DNA of 64,000 nt from Pegea sp. RAD2-039 (lineage: Eukaryota; Chordata; Thaliacea; Salpida; Salpidae): contig JAQGEQ010000335.1 of NCBI GenBank assembly GCA_034620365.1, forward strand, positions 62,001-126,000, in the 5' to 3' direction. Of the stretch, positions 1-12,000 are shown piece by piece. The number at the start of each line of letters is the position of its first letter. The first letter of the stretch is position 1. The translations under genes and the position numbers were made by a program. The notes beneath the pieces are model-generated. The model was not told the origin of the DNA. It saw only the letters and a program-made list of their open reading frames with translations, and made no database searches.

Positions 1-188
1 ATATTACATTTATTAAAGAATAAACAAACATATTTTTAAAGCTTTAGGTAAGTTGTTCATTAGAGTTAATATAAATACAATTTAATTGCTTGTTTCACAA
101 ATTGTTTTTTTGTGAATAAACTATCTCAAGTTCATTTTTAGGGGCGTTTAAGGAATTTGATATACATTAAAAAGTTGATTCTTAAACT

Positions 189-3100
189 ATGATTTTACAA
201 TTGCTTACAACTCTGATGTTTTGTGGCCTTACCTCAGGTATGACTTTTGATTTACAAGCAAAAAGACAAATTAAGATTTTTACCTGTTAACATTGCTTGA
301 AAATTATTTGAATAAATTAACATTTTTTAAAAGATGTGTTTAACCTGCAAAAGTTATTTTTCAAAAAATCTAATTCAATATAGAATTTATGAATTCAATG
401 TAAGTTTAAATAAAAATAAAAATATTTGAATAATCTCTTGATAATAATTTTTAAATTTTATTTATTTACAGCTTATTATTTTTATAAAATATGATTTGAT
501 AATAACTTATTTAAATTTGATACAAACTATAACAAAATCTTTTAATTTGTTTTTATCTCAACACATATGAACAATTTTTTACTGATGATCAGGTGCTTCA
601 TGCCAATTTAGATGTCATGCATCTTACGATCCTTCATTGCCTTGTCAGTGTAACCAATATTGTGAAAAATACAAAAATTGCTGTGTAGATTATAACAAAT
701 TTTGCAAGTTGTGAGTAGTTTTGTACACATTGATTTAAAATCATAAATTTTCTGGATATCCGTTTTCATAGAAATATATTTTTGTAGAATATTTCACATA
801 ATTTCTTTTTTTTTACTTTTTTATGTTGATTTTATAGTTTCATTGAAACTATTGTACTTATTAAAATAAATATTTTTCAGCTCTTCCAACAGTTGTACTG
901 GAAGATGTAATAACCAATTTGAAAACTCATATAGTTGTCAATGCAACTCTAATTGTCAACGATATGGAGACTGCTGTAAAGATTATATCAAACAATGTTC
1001 TGAAGATGATGATTGCTGTAAGACTTTATTCGAATAATTAATATTATAAATTTTTATAACAAAAAACTTATCTCTAACTTTTCAGCTTTGCAAGTAATTA
1101 CTGATGATGAAATTCTTCAATTATCTGATGAATTGTACTTATTGGATATCAATAGAGCTAAAGAAAGAGATATTATCGTGAATATTCAATCAAAAACTAT
1201 TCGTAGATCAGAAACTGATGTTTCAACTGAACCGTTAGTTAAAAATTTATTGTTGTTAGTAAATAGCACTATTAAAAGAGACTTTTTCTCAATTTCTTAC
1301 TTATGAAAAATAAATATACAGCTAATTAAACAGCGTTAAAAATGTTCTTTCTTTAAGCTACAAATATAGTTTTACTTTCAGATTTTTCAGTTACGTCAAC
1401 CCCAACCTAATGCGTAAAAGCACGTATGCAAAATTCATCGCTTTATTAGATAACTACGAAAAGGTTAAAGGTATAAATGAAGTATTTTCTGACCAGCAAC
1501 TCATTGAGCAAGATTCTTTTCTTGATGAAGTCCTAAACACTGATATTGGAATAAGATTATTTGAATTTTTTGCAGAAAAAAGTATTTGTTGAAAAACTTT
1601 GATTTGTGTTCATAGAAGTGACAAATTAGTTTCTGATCACTTTACATTTATACTATAAAATGTCAAATAACTACAAATTATCACTGACCAGCTATAAAAC
1701 TGTGTTTGTTAGTTTTACGGACTGTCAGTACTGATAATCATCTTTTGATAAAATAACCTTAAATAATTATATTGTTTTTAAATTTAGTGGTTGTTACTTT
1801 ATTGAATTAAAATCTAAATAAACTGACTTTACTGATGAAAACAGAAGAATCAAATTATTTTCGTTATTAATATTTGTTAGATATACTTGCATGTGGGAGT
1901 AAAACCAAAATTGAGATGAAACAACTATTGAAAGACATTTGGTTTGGATTATATAGCAGAAAAAGAAGAGCTTTGGACTCAAGCGGGTTCTTTTTTAGTT
2001 TCTAATTAACTGTATAATTGTCAAATTAAATCAAAAATCTCACTGATATTTTTAAACCTTTTGTATCTGATGATTTATTAAATTTTATTGAATTTCTTGC
2101 TACTTAATGGTCACCAAACAACTCTTGTTTCAATTCTTTACAAACTAGAAATAAAATTGTCTTGATTTTTTATTTTAATCAAAGTATAAGTTGTTTTCAA
2201 AAGAAGCTTCAGTCTTTAATCAATATTTTTGTAGCAGATAATAGTGTCTCATAATTTTATATAAAAAATTTGTATCAAAATTCACAATTGATAATAAATC
2301 AAAGTTAGCATTTTAACTACGTTTAACGCTAGAAGTTTTGATTTTCAATAATTAATTTACGATAGTTAATGAAGAAACCAACTTGTACTTATCCGTTATT
2401 CTTCAGATTTGAACATGTTTTTGTTGGAGAAGTTTCCAGATCATCTGCTTCAGGCTTACACAATTGGATCCAAATTTATCGAGAGGAAGAATTAAGAAAT
2501 TTGAATTACTTTGGATATTTGAAAAAATCAGGGGTGCTTCTTTTTTGCTTTATTTTGATAAGTGGTAACGGTTATCTAATATTTAAATCAGAACTAAATT
2601 GTTGTTTGGAAAACAAAATTATAATTAAATTAGTTAACACAAATATTTCTTTTAAAATATTTGTCAATTTGATATTCTAGTCAAACCTTTACGGAATACA
2701 ATTTGAATGGTTTGGCAGAATTAAACAAATTGCTGGACCTTTAGTTGGATGTAGTCCTGAATATCAACTTGTAATATCAACTCTTTGTCACATAGCTAAA
2801 CCTGATAGAAAGTAAGTTTCAAAACTATTTCTAATAAAATATTTAAAATGTTCATCATGAAATATCAAAAGTGTTTTACTCTTTTAAACAAAAGATGATT
2901 TGTTTACTGCAAATTATGTATGAAATAAATACTTAAGTTATTTAACAATCAGAAGACAAGTTTAAAGAAAAAACGTTTCATGACGATTGTTTGCCTCTTA
3001 CTACGAATCAAAAATTATGTTGTCTGGTGTATTACTATCTTTTTCACAATTAACTTAAGAAACAAGACTCTATATATAACTGTATATTTTCATGATGATT

Positions 3101-3329
3101 TCTACTATTCAAGAATTATAAATTAGATTGGGTTTTGTAAGATTGTAAACTCCTAATTGAAATTAAGATTATAATGTTAGTTCCATATTACTAACTTTTC
3201 AGATGTAGAATTAATCTTCGTAATACTGATGGCTCTATTGTTCCCCAAATCATTCAAACTTGGACGTGGAAAAAATCACAACCTGAAAGTGGTAGAAAAT
3301 ATATAGCATCAGCATATTTTACTGTGTAA
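189..3329 (+). CDS. endou: Secreted EndoU endoribonuclease with two somatomedin-B domains
   Basis: Nine exons join in frame: 189-237, 593-710, 881-1017, 1086-1233, 1382-1581, 1881-1986, 2407-2533, 2681-2811 and 3203-3329, giving 380 residues. Exon 1 encodes a hydrophobic signal peptide (MILQLLTTLMFCGLTSG). Exons 2 and 3 each encode one somatomedin-B module with the eight-cysteine pattern, including CQC/CCxDY spacing. Exons 4-9 encode the XendoU domain: LYLLDINRA near its start, IWFGLYSRK, then SSGFEHVFVGEV, LHNWIQIY, IKQIAGPLVGCSPEYQ and the usual C-terminal SAYFTV. The predicted catalytic triad is His256, His271 and Lys310, as in the family, which cleaves RNA at uridines in a metal-dependent reaction. 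The layout matches vertebrate placental protein 11. Weak points are the non-consensus donors after exons 6 (GTTCTT) and 7 (GTGCTT). An AATAAA lies at 3420. Function is inferred from family. Confidence 0.93.
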
Positions 3330-3419
3330 GTTTGATAATTACTTGTAAAAAGTTGTCTTCTACTAATACAAAGTAAACTAAGTATTTAGTTACATTTGTT
3401 TTCAACTAAAATTTTTTCG

Positions 3420-3425
3420 AATAAA
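3420..3425 (+). terminator. Probable polyadenylation signal of the EndoU gene
   Basis: AATAAA lies 91 bases after the EndoU stop codon and before the inverted repeat begins. Assignment rests on position only. Confidence 0.4.
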
Positions 3426-3558
3426 AATCATATCTTTTTCGACAATTTTTATGAAGAATTGTTTTGTTTGAGAAAAAGAACAACAACTATAGTTTTATTT
3501 TGATTAAAAGTTTTACAGACTACAACAATAACAGATTTTTTGCTAGTATAAAATCAGA

Positions 3559-4413
3559 AGATCAATTATTTCAGTTTTGATTTGGTAAAACAATTTGAAT
3601 TTTCAGACATAACCACCTGCACAGAAAAATGCGTTGCTAGTAGCAGCCGCTTTTCATATCCTCCGCTAGTAAATATTTCATCTTCCATGACACATCCGGC
3701 ATGTCTAAAAGATAATTTAATTTATCATCAAAAACATAAGTTTATGATAGCGTTGTTTAGAAAACATTTCTAAAGCTTAGATTGAACCCTCACGCCAAAT
3801 ATGCTAAAAATAAAGCTTTTAACGTTCGAAGTTTCACAAAAAAACACTTTGTAAGTTATTGTGTCATCTTTTTATTCAACTTCAGTTATTTTAGTTTCAT
3901 TTCTTCTTTGGACATTTAACTGAATGAAGTTTTCAAACTAATTTTCTTATCTAAAAAATGAGTTTATTTGTAATTTTCGATAATTAATCCTGTTAACTAA
4001 CTGTTTTAGCTAGCATAAAAAAGCTCATGAAATAAAGTAAAAATAAGATATGAACTGAACAAGTATAAAACATTTGATTTAAATCCAAAATATTTTTGCA
4101 CAAATCATTTAATAAAAGTTTGAAAGTAAATCAATGCAAACATCAAAATGATAAATCAAATAGTTTTTTTGTAGACTAATTACAGTTATATGTGATTCCA
4201 GTCATTAAGATCAAATTGTATGAAAATCAACTTCAGCTAAGTAGAACAGCAAATAAAGTGTTAGCTATATAGATAGCTTTATAGGAGCCTTTGTATGAAG
4301 TACACTATTGTATGGCAGCGAAACTTAAACTTTGTTGAAGGTTAACGAAAATACTCTCAACATCTTTCATATTCATTGCCTTTATAGTGAATCAAGTTTA
4401 ATGTGGTAGCAAA
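3559..4413. repeat. Inverted-duplication arm, outer part (copy of 12720-13664)
   Basis: The stretch is the reverse complement of 12720-13664 with scattered mismatches and an internal deletion of about 88 bases. Long shared blocks include AAGATCAATTATTTCAGTTT at the outer end and GGTTAACGAAAATACTCTC at the inner end. It carries a damaged antisense copy of BTB-Kelch exon 8 and part of a LINE fossil. Homology stops at 4413, where an L2/CR1-like LINE begins. The second half of the same arm resumes at 6763. Confidence 0.92.
3617..3704 (-). pseudogene. Deleted copy of BTB-Kelch exon 8
   Basis: On the minus strand this matches both ends of the Kelch exon at 13427-13602 (acceptor side ACATGCCGGATGTGTCATGG) but is 88 nt instead of 176. 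The middle, which encodes the serine/phenylalanine-rich Kelch strand and the GRDSHV segment, is missing. It has no start codon or neighbouring coding exons in order, so it is a relic of the inverted duplication. Confidence 0.85.
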
Positions 4414-6763
4414 ACCTACCACTTTCTAAAACTAATGACGGGGCTACTGTTAAAGCCTTAAGGTTTTAATGAGTGTTGTGTAAAATTTAAGTGAAATCGG
4501 TTGGATTAACCCCAATGCAGTATTTATGGGAAAGTCGTTTAACTTTGATAGCTACAACCTTAATTCAGACATTTTAAGCCATGTCTAATTCTTCTTCGAT
4601 GCCACTAACCTATCTCAGATAGTTACTTTTCAACCCAAGTTAGTGGTAATACTTTGGATCTTCTTATCACATTGAAACCTAAGAACATTATCTATGTTGA
4701 TCAAAAAAATCCCATTGCTCCGATATACGATAACAACATGATTGATTTCAAGCTCTATCAAACTTTTTCTATGAACCTTAAAACTTCAAGCAAAAGGAAT
4801 TTTTTCTGTGGAAATTATGGTGAAATCAACAAGTCTTTATCTGGTGCTGATTGGATTTCTGTTTTCAACTCTATCGAAAACATCAATACTATTTACTCAA
4901 GGTTTACTAACATCGTTAAAGAGTCAATCGAAAAATTCATACCTTTTTATAGAATCAACAAAATACCGAATTTGGCCAAATATTCAAGGAATTTAAAACA
5001 TTCGAAAAACCTCCTATACAAACAAACTTAAGCACACCCTTCCATCAAATCTCTGTACAAAGATCGTTGTATAGTTTACAAGAAATCTATTTCTAATTTC
5101 TAGTTAGGAAGAAAAAGTTTTCTTTTCACCTTGCAAGAAAACGTTTTTGGCTTCATAAATCACAAGCTTAAAGCGAGATCTCAAATTCCTCCCTTGCTTG
5201 ATAATAGCGACCAGCTTGTGATGGAACCAGAAAATAAAACTGAGTTGCTAAACAATCAATTTAATAGCGTTTTTATAACCGATGATGGCAATAACGGTCA
5301 ATATGGTATCTAAGGCTATTTCTTCTTTAAAATCATTAGTTTTCATCGCCCCTGATCAGATCCCAGCTTTACTTTTAAGAAAAACTACTTCCTCCTTATC
5401 ACTACCTTTATCGCTACTCTTTAGCATCACTCTGAGGCGAGGAAGATTTCCACGAATTTGGAAGAAAGCTATTATTACTCCAATTCATAGAAAATGGTCC
5501 CAAAAACACTGCACTTAACTACAGACCAGTTTCACTGACTTCAGTTATCTGTAGAACTCAAGAACTTATTCACAATCATATGATCAGTCATTTGATGGAG
5601 CACCATCTAATATCTGATGACCAGTATGACTTTGTGAAACGGAGATCTTCCCTGACTCAACATATCACTTTTCTTAATGAGCTTACAGCCCATTATTAAA
5701 GTAACACTCCCTGTGACATCATATATCTCGATTTTGCTAAAGCGTTTGATTCTGTCCCACACAACAAGCGTTTTATTGTATTGCAAAGTTTAAAAATCAA
5801 CAGCTTTACCATAAAGTGGATTGAAGATTACCTATCAGGTAGAGCCCAACAAACTCGTGTAGAAAGATCTTTATCTACTTCTAGTCAAATTACTAGTGGT
5901 GTTCCTCAGGGTTCTGTTCTGGGTCCCCTTCTCTTTTTAATTTTTATCGAAGACCTCATCAGAAGATTAGTAGCAGTAGATGATGTCAGAGTGTTTGTGT
6001 AGGCAGATGATATCAAGCTATTATCTTGTAATCCTTCAAAACTTCAAACTACATACTGTAGAAGACTGGTCTACGAGCTGGCAGCTCAGAATCCAGCCCA
6101 CAAAGTCTGTACTTATAACTTTTTCTCGTAAACCAGCTGTAAATTGCTTGAACCAATACTCCATCAATGGATTTATTATTCTAATATTAAATACTATAGT
6201 AATAAACATCGTCTTAGCTCCTTAAATTTTGATATTTTTAAAATTTGGCGGATTAAAAGGTGACTTAATTCTCATTTTTTTACCTATACACAATTTAATC
6301 GACCTTAAATTCGATACTTTTTTCCCATTAGTCCTTCCCTCAAATTATATCAGCTCAGAAGACACACATTACATCTTAATAAGCCCATATCAAAAATATC
6401 TTAATATCACCTCGTACGTTAATCACATCATTTTTTTTCTTATACTGCACAATTAGTACTTGGAACCAGTTACCTTCAGACATTGTCATGTCAGAATCAC
6501 TCGTGTTATTCAAGTAGAAGTCGAACCGTTATAATATCGTCAATTATAAACTGTGATCTTTTTCACTTTTTTCTATTATTAACATTCTATGTAATTGTTC
6601 ACTGTTATATGCTTTAGGGACTACTGAAATGCCATGTGTTACATCTTTTACTTTATTTATTTGTAACTTAATAGATATTACCTGTGAGAATGTATGTTAG
6701 CGGGAGGTGCTCTCTTCAGTCACCCTCCTTTGCATTTATTGAAATAAATAAATAAATAAATAA
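4414..6763 (+). mobile_element. L2/CR1-like non-LTR retrotransposon, 5'-truncated and decayed
   Basis: The element starts inside the endonuclease domain (a LDLLIT-like end near 4650), passes through the linker (GADWISVFNSIENINTIYSR) and then the reverse transcriptase. RT motifs are IPALLL and WKKAIITPIH, YRPVSLTSVICRTQEL, DIIYLDFAKAFDSVPH, SGVPQGSVLGPLLFLIFIED and a catalytic-box remnant ADD near 6003. The C-terminus reads TWNQLPSDIVMSES. Stops and frameshifts (for example before ADD) break it into several frames, so it cannot be functional. It ends in (AAATA)n at 6741-6763, typical of L2/CR1 elements that end in short tandem repeats instead of poly(A). It sits within the left arm of the inverted duplication, so it inserted after that event. 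The 3' tail at 6680-6740 is shared with the fragment at 43.5 kb and with a SINE at 20.0 kb. Confidence 0.9.
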
Positions 6764-7270
6764 AATTGCATTTGAAGTTTTTCTTATAACAGGAAATGCG
6801 AATGATTCATGAAACTTTGTTCAAGTGTTTTGACATATGTAAGTGTAACCTGTAGCGAGTAATTGGTAGTGAGCAAGCTTTCTCCTATTTCATTGTTCTA
6901 CGATTCAGTTTTTCAACTGAGGTGCTGTATCCTTTAGGAACAAGACCTCCAACAACAAATATCCATTCATCAATAGCATGAGCAGTGAAAAAAGCTCTTT
7001 TTATCTAAGAAATACTGTATGTTGAAAAACTATTTAAACTTTTCTTTAAAAATCAAATTTAGATAGCAATAAAATCATTAAAAATAAAAAATCATTTTTG
7101 GTTAGTTCAAATTTATCAAATATGTTAAAAAAAAATGTTTAAAAAGCTTGTAAAAATGAACCAATGGAATATGTTGAAAGAGATTCATTAAAAAAATATT
7201 TTGTGATGTTGGAAAGCAGTTTCAGATCAAATAACATCAACAAATGTAATCTTGAACAATTAGTTAATTA
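6763..7270. repeat. Inverted-duplication arm, inner part (copy of 12019-12506)
   Basis: Reverse complement of 12019-12506, including whole BTB-Kelch exon 7 and flanking intron. Homology begins immediately after the (AAATA)n tail of the LINE and ends near CAATTAGTT at 7270. Together with 3559-4413 it forms one duplicated block of about 1.4 kb split by the LINE. About 214 bases present in the right copy (12507-12719) are absent here. Confidence 0.92.
6850..7004 (-). pseudogene. Full-length antisense copy of BTB-Kelch exon 7
   Basis: The 155-nt minus-strand stretch has the same length as exon 7 at 12265-12419 and keeps its acceptor (TTAG) and donor (GTTACA). It encodes the Kelch segment with AIDEWIFVVGGLVPKGYSTS. 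It has no upstream Kelch exons in the proper order on this strand, so I treat it as a duplicated exon relic rather than a gene. Confidence 0.85.
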
Positions 7271-9035
7271 AATGATTATTTTCTTTTTACTCAAAAAGCA
7301 CTATGAGGGTTTTTTGTTTAGTTTGAAAACCTAATAAAACTGTCAACTTTCTATTGAAAAAACCTTTTATCATAATTAAAATTTTAACAATCATTAGAAA
7401 ATAATTTTTAAGTTTTTATTTGCTTGTTAGTTCAATAATACTAATTTTGGTAATAATGTTCTAAACTCATTTTATGACAACACTGTCTCAATAAAAACAC
7501 TCCTTAATGAAGACTACTGTAAAATGGGCTGCTAAAACTTTTATAACAGGGGCTGTTATAATAGCTATTATAGGGGCTGTCTCAGTAAAGGTTTTTAATT
7601 GATAAATTTAGTAATAAGTATTTATGTCAAAAAATAATGTGAGACATCATAAAAACTTTTTATGAAACTAATAAAAGCTCTCATAGAATTTTTATTTTCA
7701 ATCTTTATTTTTCTGGATGCTTTTCAACTAATTCTTACTATTACTATATACTACATATGTAGGTAAAGTTAACTGTAAGTATATTTTTGATATTTATATG
7801 TTATCATTAAAGTTGGTGTCTATTGCAATTTATTTACACCATCAACAACCAACTAAAAATGTTGTTTTTCAAGCTTTCCTTGACTTGGTGTTGCTTACAT
7901 AAGAAGCTATAACAAATCTTTATGTTAAATCGTTAAATCGTTTTTTTTTTTCGGTTTCTTAATAAATTTTTGTTATTTTACAGATACAATCTGCAGCTGC
8001 TACTACAACCTCAGATATACTCACATACATTTTAATAAATACCCTATAATGATTAATGTATATAAAATCAATTCTATATTACATTGCTTAATCTTAAATT
8101 GAAAAAAGCTATCAAAGATTTATTCTTTATTCTTTTCAGGCCATTATGTCTTTAGATAAATTTGATTAAGTTTTGGAAAATTATTTATAAAGTAGAATAT
8201 AAGATTCTTGATAAAGCCTTTAGCAACAAACACACGTAAGTAAAAAAATGGTAACTTTTGTGGCCCCAGGCAGTAGGTTTTAGTCAATTGAGCAAAGACA
8301 TCTTATTTTCCTAAGTTTAAACTACAATTTTTTTCTAAAGGTTTTGTTGAGTTTCAAGATATATCAAAATGATTGTTTATATTTTTAAAGTTTCTAGAGT
8401 TGCTCTAGTTAGTTGAGTTTTTTAGAGCTTGTGTTGAGTTTATTTTTGCTGAAACAATTATGAAAATAATGATTTTGATAATTCATTAAAAGCTGAAAAT
8501 AGAGTTTATACTTTGATAATCTATTGATATTTTTTGGTTATTCAAACATTTTTTACATAAAAAATGTTGCTATAATTTTTGTGGCTTTATAATTTTTTCA
8601 ATTTCATTTCGGTTTAAATAAATAGTTGAAGGAAAACTTTGTTTTCAATCACACTTTATAGTTTGATAAAGAAAAAAATAAACAAAAAGTGTACACCTTT
8701 AAAAAGGCTTCAAATAAATTTATTTATAAATGATAAATTGATTTACAAAACCACATTTTCTTCAAGTGAAAAATCTTGAGAAACCACAAAAATCAAAAAC
8801 CACCGAATTTATAACTGCAAACAAAGAAATTTATTTTAGTCTAAATCAGTAGATTTCTTTATCTTCCGACTTTCACTTGTCAAACTATCATCTAGACAAT
8901 AAATAATTAGAAACATTTTTGATAAAAATATGATAGTTTAAAAGTAATATTTAAATGTAAACTTTACACACAAAGTTGAAAATAAAAATTTTAAGAAAAC
9001 TCTTTTATCTCTGCAGCAAAAATGTTAGCTACAAA
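7271..9035. other. Intergenic, AT-rich
   Basis: Lies between the inverted-repeat arm and the BTB-Kelch start codon. Apart from one 31-codon hydrophobic ORF at 7507 I see no coding signal. A CTGCAG acceptor-like site just before 9018 leaves room for an upstream 5' exon of the BTB-Kelch gene. Confidence 0.6.
7507..7602 (+). CDS. Possible 31-residue single-TM micropeptide
   Basis: An ATG opens a 31-codon frame ending in TGA. After a short basic N-terminus (MKTTVKWAAK) it encodes one hydrophobic stretch (TFITGAVIIAIIGAVSVKVF) long enough to span a membrane. Small alanine/glycine/isoleucine-rich helices of this kind occur in regulatory micropeptides, but such an ORF can also arise by chance in AT-rich DNA. 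I recognise no homologue, promoter or splice partner. It is listed because the composition is unlike the surrounding spacer. Confidence 0.2.
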   Translation: MKTTVKWAAKTFITGAVIIAIIGAVSVKVFN

Positions 9036-12000
9036 ATGCTAAAAAGTCTGAAATCAAAAGTATTTGCTTCTCGTAACATTGATAATCAGAAAGATTTTAC
9101 AAGTGATCAGAAGGTATGTCTTAGTGAAGAGTCATCTAGGCCTACAGAAGAAAAGAAGCAGAATTCTTTCAAAAGAGGAACTAACCACGCAATTGCTTCA
9201 TTGAAGAGACTTCAAACTAGTATGGGGAACTTTGCTTCATCGATTATTCAACGTCATCACAGTCTCGATGCAAGAGACGATTATGCTGAGCGATTGATGA
9301 CGTCCTTGAACAAAATGAGGGATGCAGGAATTGGGTGTGAGGTCACGTTTGAAGGGAGTAAATGTCCTCCATGTCATGTAGTTGTTGCTTCTTACAGTCC
9401 AGCACTTTTTGAGGTATATAAGAGATTTCTTTCTTGCTTTGAGTTTTTAAATCATTTAATATCTGTTTCAGCTATGTACGTATGTAGCAAGTGAAAAAGT
9501 GAATGAAAATGAAAAAGGTAACTTTATATACACTGTAGAAAAGATCATTAGTTGATTTAAAATCAAAATGATTTGATTCTTAGTATTTGTCAAACTAAAT
9601 TGTAAGTTTTAATAGTTTGCTTCTATTTTGCACAGAATCAACTGAAGCTCAAATAAATTCAGATATAAAAGATGAAGAAAAAACGCAAGATGATGAAAAA
9701 ACAGAGATTTGTGACTCACAAGAAGAAGATAAAGATGATTCTAAAGATGATGAAAGTTTGAGTGAAGACAAACAAGTTACAGCGCTAGAGGTTGATAATG
9801 AAGCTGCAAATATTGAAGATAACCAAATGGAAATGTGTGAAAATCAAGAAGATTTAAATGTTGAAAATACTAAAAATGAAGAAGATGAAAACGTTGAAAA
9901 TACTAAAAATGAAGAAGATGAAAACGTTGAAAATACTAAAAATGAAGCAGATGAAAACGTTGAAAATACTAAAAATGAAGCAAATGAAAACGTTAAAAAT
10001 GAAAAAGAGGATAGAGAAGTTAACGATGAAGAAGTTACAGTTGACATAGAAAATAATGTGGCAGAAGGAGTTGAAAAAGAAGATGTAGATAAAACTAAAC
10101 TTGATTTAGAGGAAGCAGAATCAATTAAGGAAATAGACAAAGAGTCATATGTTGAAGAAAACAATCATTGTGAAGAGAATCCCGGTTTTGAAAGTGATAA
10201 TCTTGAAGTTAAGCAAGCTAATGAAGAAGACATCGCCATCATTATAGAATCCGAAGATGAAACAGAAGAAAAGATCTCATTTGTACTTGAGACTGAAGAA
10301 AAAATAAAAGATGATTCAGATATCAAGCCAGAAGCACTCACTTCGTTTATCAACTTCTTATACACTGCAAGAATTCGAATCAACAAAGAAAATGTTGTTG
10401 AAATTCGACAATTGTCAGATAAATGTGGTTTAGTAGAACTTGCAGAAGCTTGTGATAGATTCACAGTTCTCAGTGAGAATGAACAAGAGAAGGAATCTGC
10501 TGGTGAAGCATTTGTCTATGAAGATCCAACTATGTTTGGAAAGATGTTAACTCACTTTAATCAACTACGTCACGACCAAAAGTATCTTGACATCTCGATT
10601 CCTGTCAATGACAAGACTTCCATCAAAGCTCATCGAGTTATTTTAGCAGCTGCATCAATTTATTTTCAAGAAAAAGTTTTTAAAGATGATGCCGTGGACA
10701 TTTCTTCCTTTCATGATGGTTCTTTTAGCAAATGCATCAACTTTTTTTACTCTGGTACTGCAAAAGTCTCTACTGGATCTGTAGAACATCTCATACTGGT
10801 TTCAAGACTTTTAGGAGCAACAGAGCTCACTATAGGGTGTGGAGAAGTCTTAGAGTCGACTCTCACAAACGACAACTGTCTCAAACTTCGCCAACTTGCT
10901 ATTGATAATGAATCTGAAAGTTTACTGGTAAGTAAAACTACAAATATTTCCAGGGTCGCTAATTGCTTTTACAACAATACAGACGGCAGCAAACAATTGG
11001 ATCTCGCAACACATTGCAGAAGTGACCAAACTGTCCAGTTTCAAGCATCTTGATTTAAACTCAGTCATATCCATCTTAAAAACTGACAATTTAAATCTCG
11101 ACTGTCCACTTAGCAACGGGGAAATGGTAGTCTTCACAGCTGCTGCACGTTGGTTGGAACACGACTTTGAAAACCGTAAATCACATACTAAACAAGTAAG
11201 ATCTCTGCTCCCTGAGAGTCTTCATCAACATTACTTCTTTCCAGATCTTTTCAACTGTCCGCCTTCCTCTCATAAGCATGAACAATCTACTCAACCACGT
11301 GACGACCCATAAAGCTGTTCTAGAAGATGAAGTAACCACAACTCTAGTGGCTGATGTGTTGACCAATAAGAAATCGAAGCTTTTAAGTGAAGCAGTGATG
11401 CGAGGAAGCGAGTGTATAGTAACCACTGGAGGGAGTGCTATAGTTGAAGATTTAACGAGTGAAAATCAGGATTATACACCAGTTGGATATTACCCCAAGG
11501 TCAGAGCGTAGCATTTTGATTGATGATGCGTCATTACTTATTTTTATTGTAGGTGACTTTATATGATCGAGAAACTAATCGTTATTGTGATTGGACTTCT
11601 TTACCAGAGTCTAGGAGCTCTCATTGTGCTCTTACTTGTGGTCAATACCTATTTATTTTGGGTGGTTATGATCCTTATTCTTGTATTTCAAATGAAGTTT
11701 ATTACTTGGATGTGGCTACAGGAAAATGGAACAAAGGACCAACTATGAAGGTCTGAGATCTTCTGAAAATATTTGTTTCTTATCTTAAACATAGGATTAT
11801 GAGTTAATGATAGAATGAAATTAAATCTCTAACACCTTAAATAGCTAGTTAAAAAAGTTAAAGTTTTGTCCAAAAGGCTTCATTTAAGTGATTTTATTTA
11901 CTTTTAGAAGTAATTTATAAATTCTAAATACCTTTATTCAGCTTTCCAAATACTGAGCAGTTATTTTATATACTTCTTGGATTTTCTTAATCAATATACA

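Noticed and set aside
3582..3773. 63-residue plus-strand ORF
   Set aside because: It is the antisense strand of the duplicated Kelch exon 8 and its intron, with no domain of its own.
9844..10164. Ser/Phe-rich minus-strand ORF over the acidic repeats
   Set aside because: It is the shadow of the Asp/Glu/Asn repeat codons on the opposite strand; the plus frame joins correctly to BTB exons.
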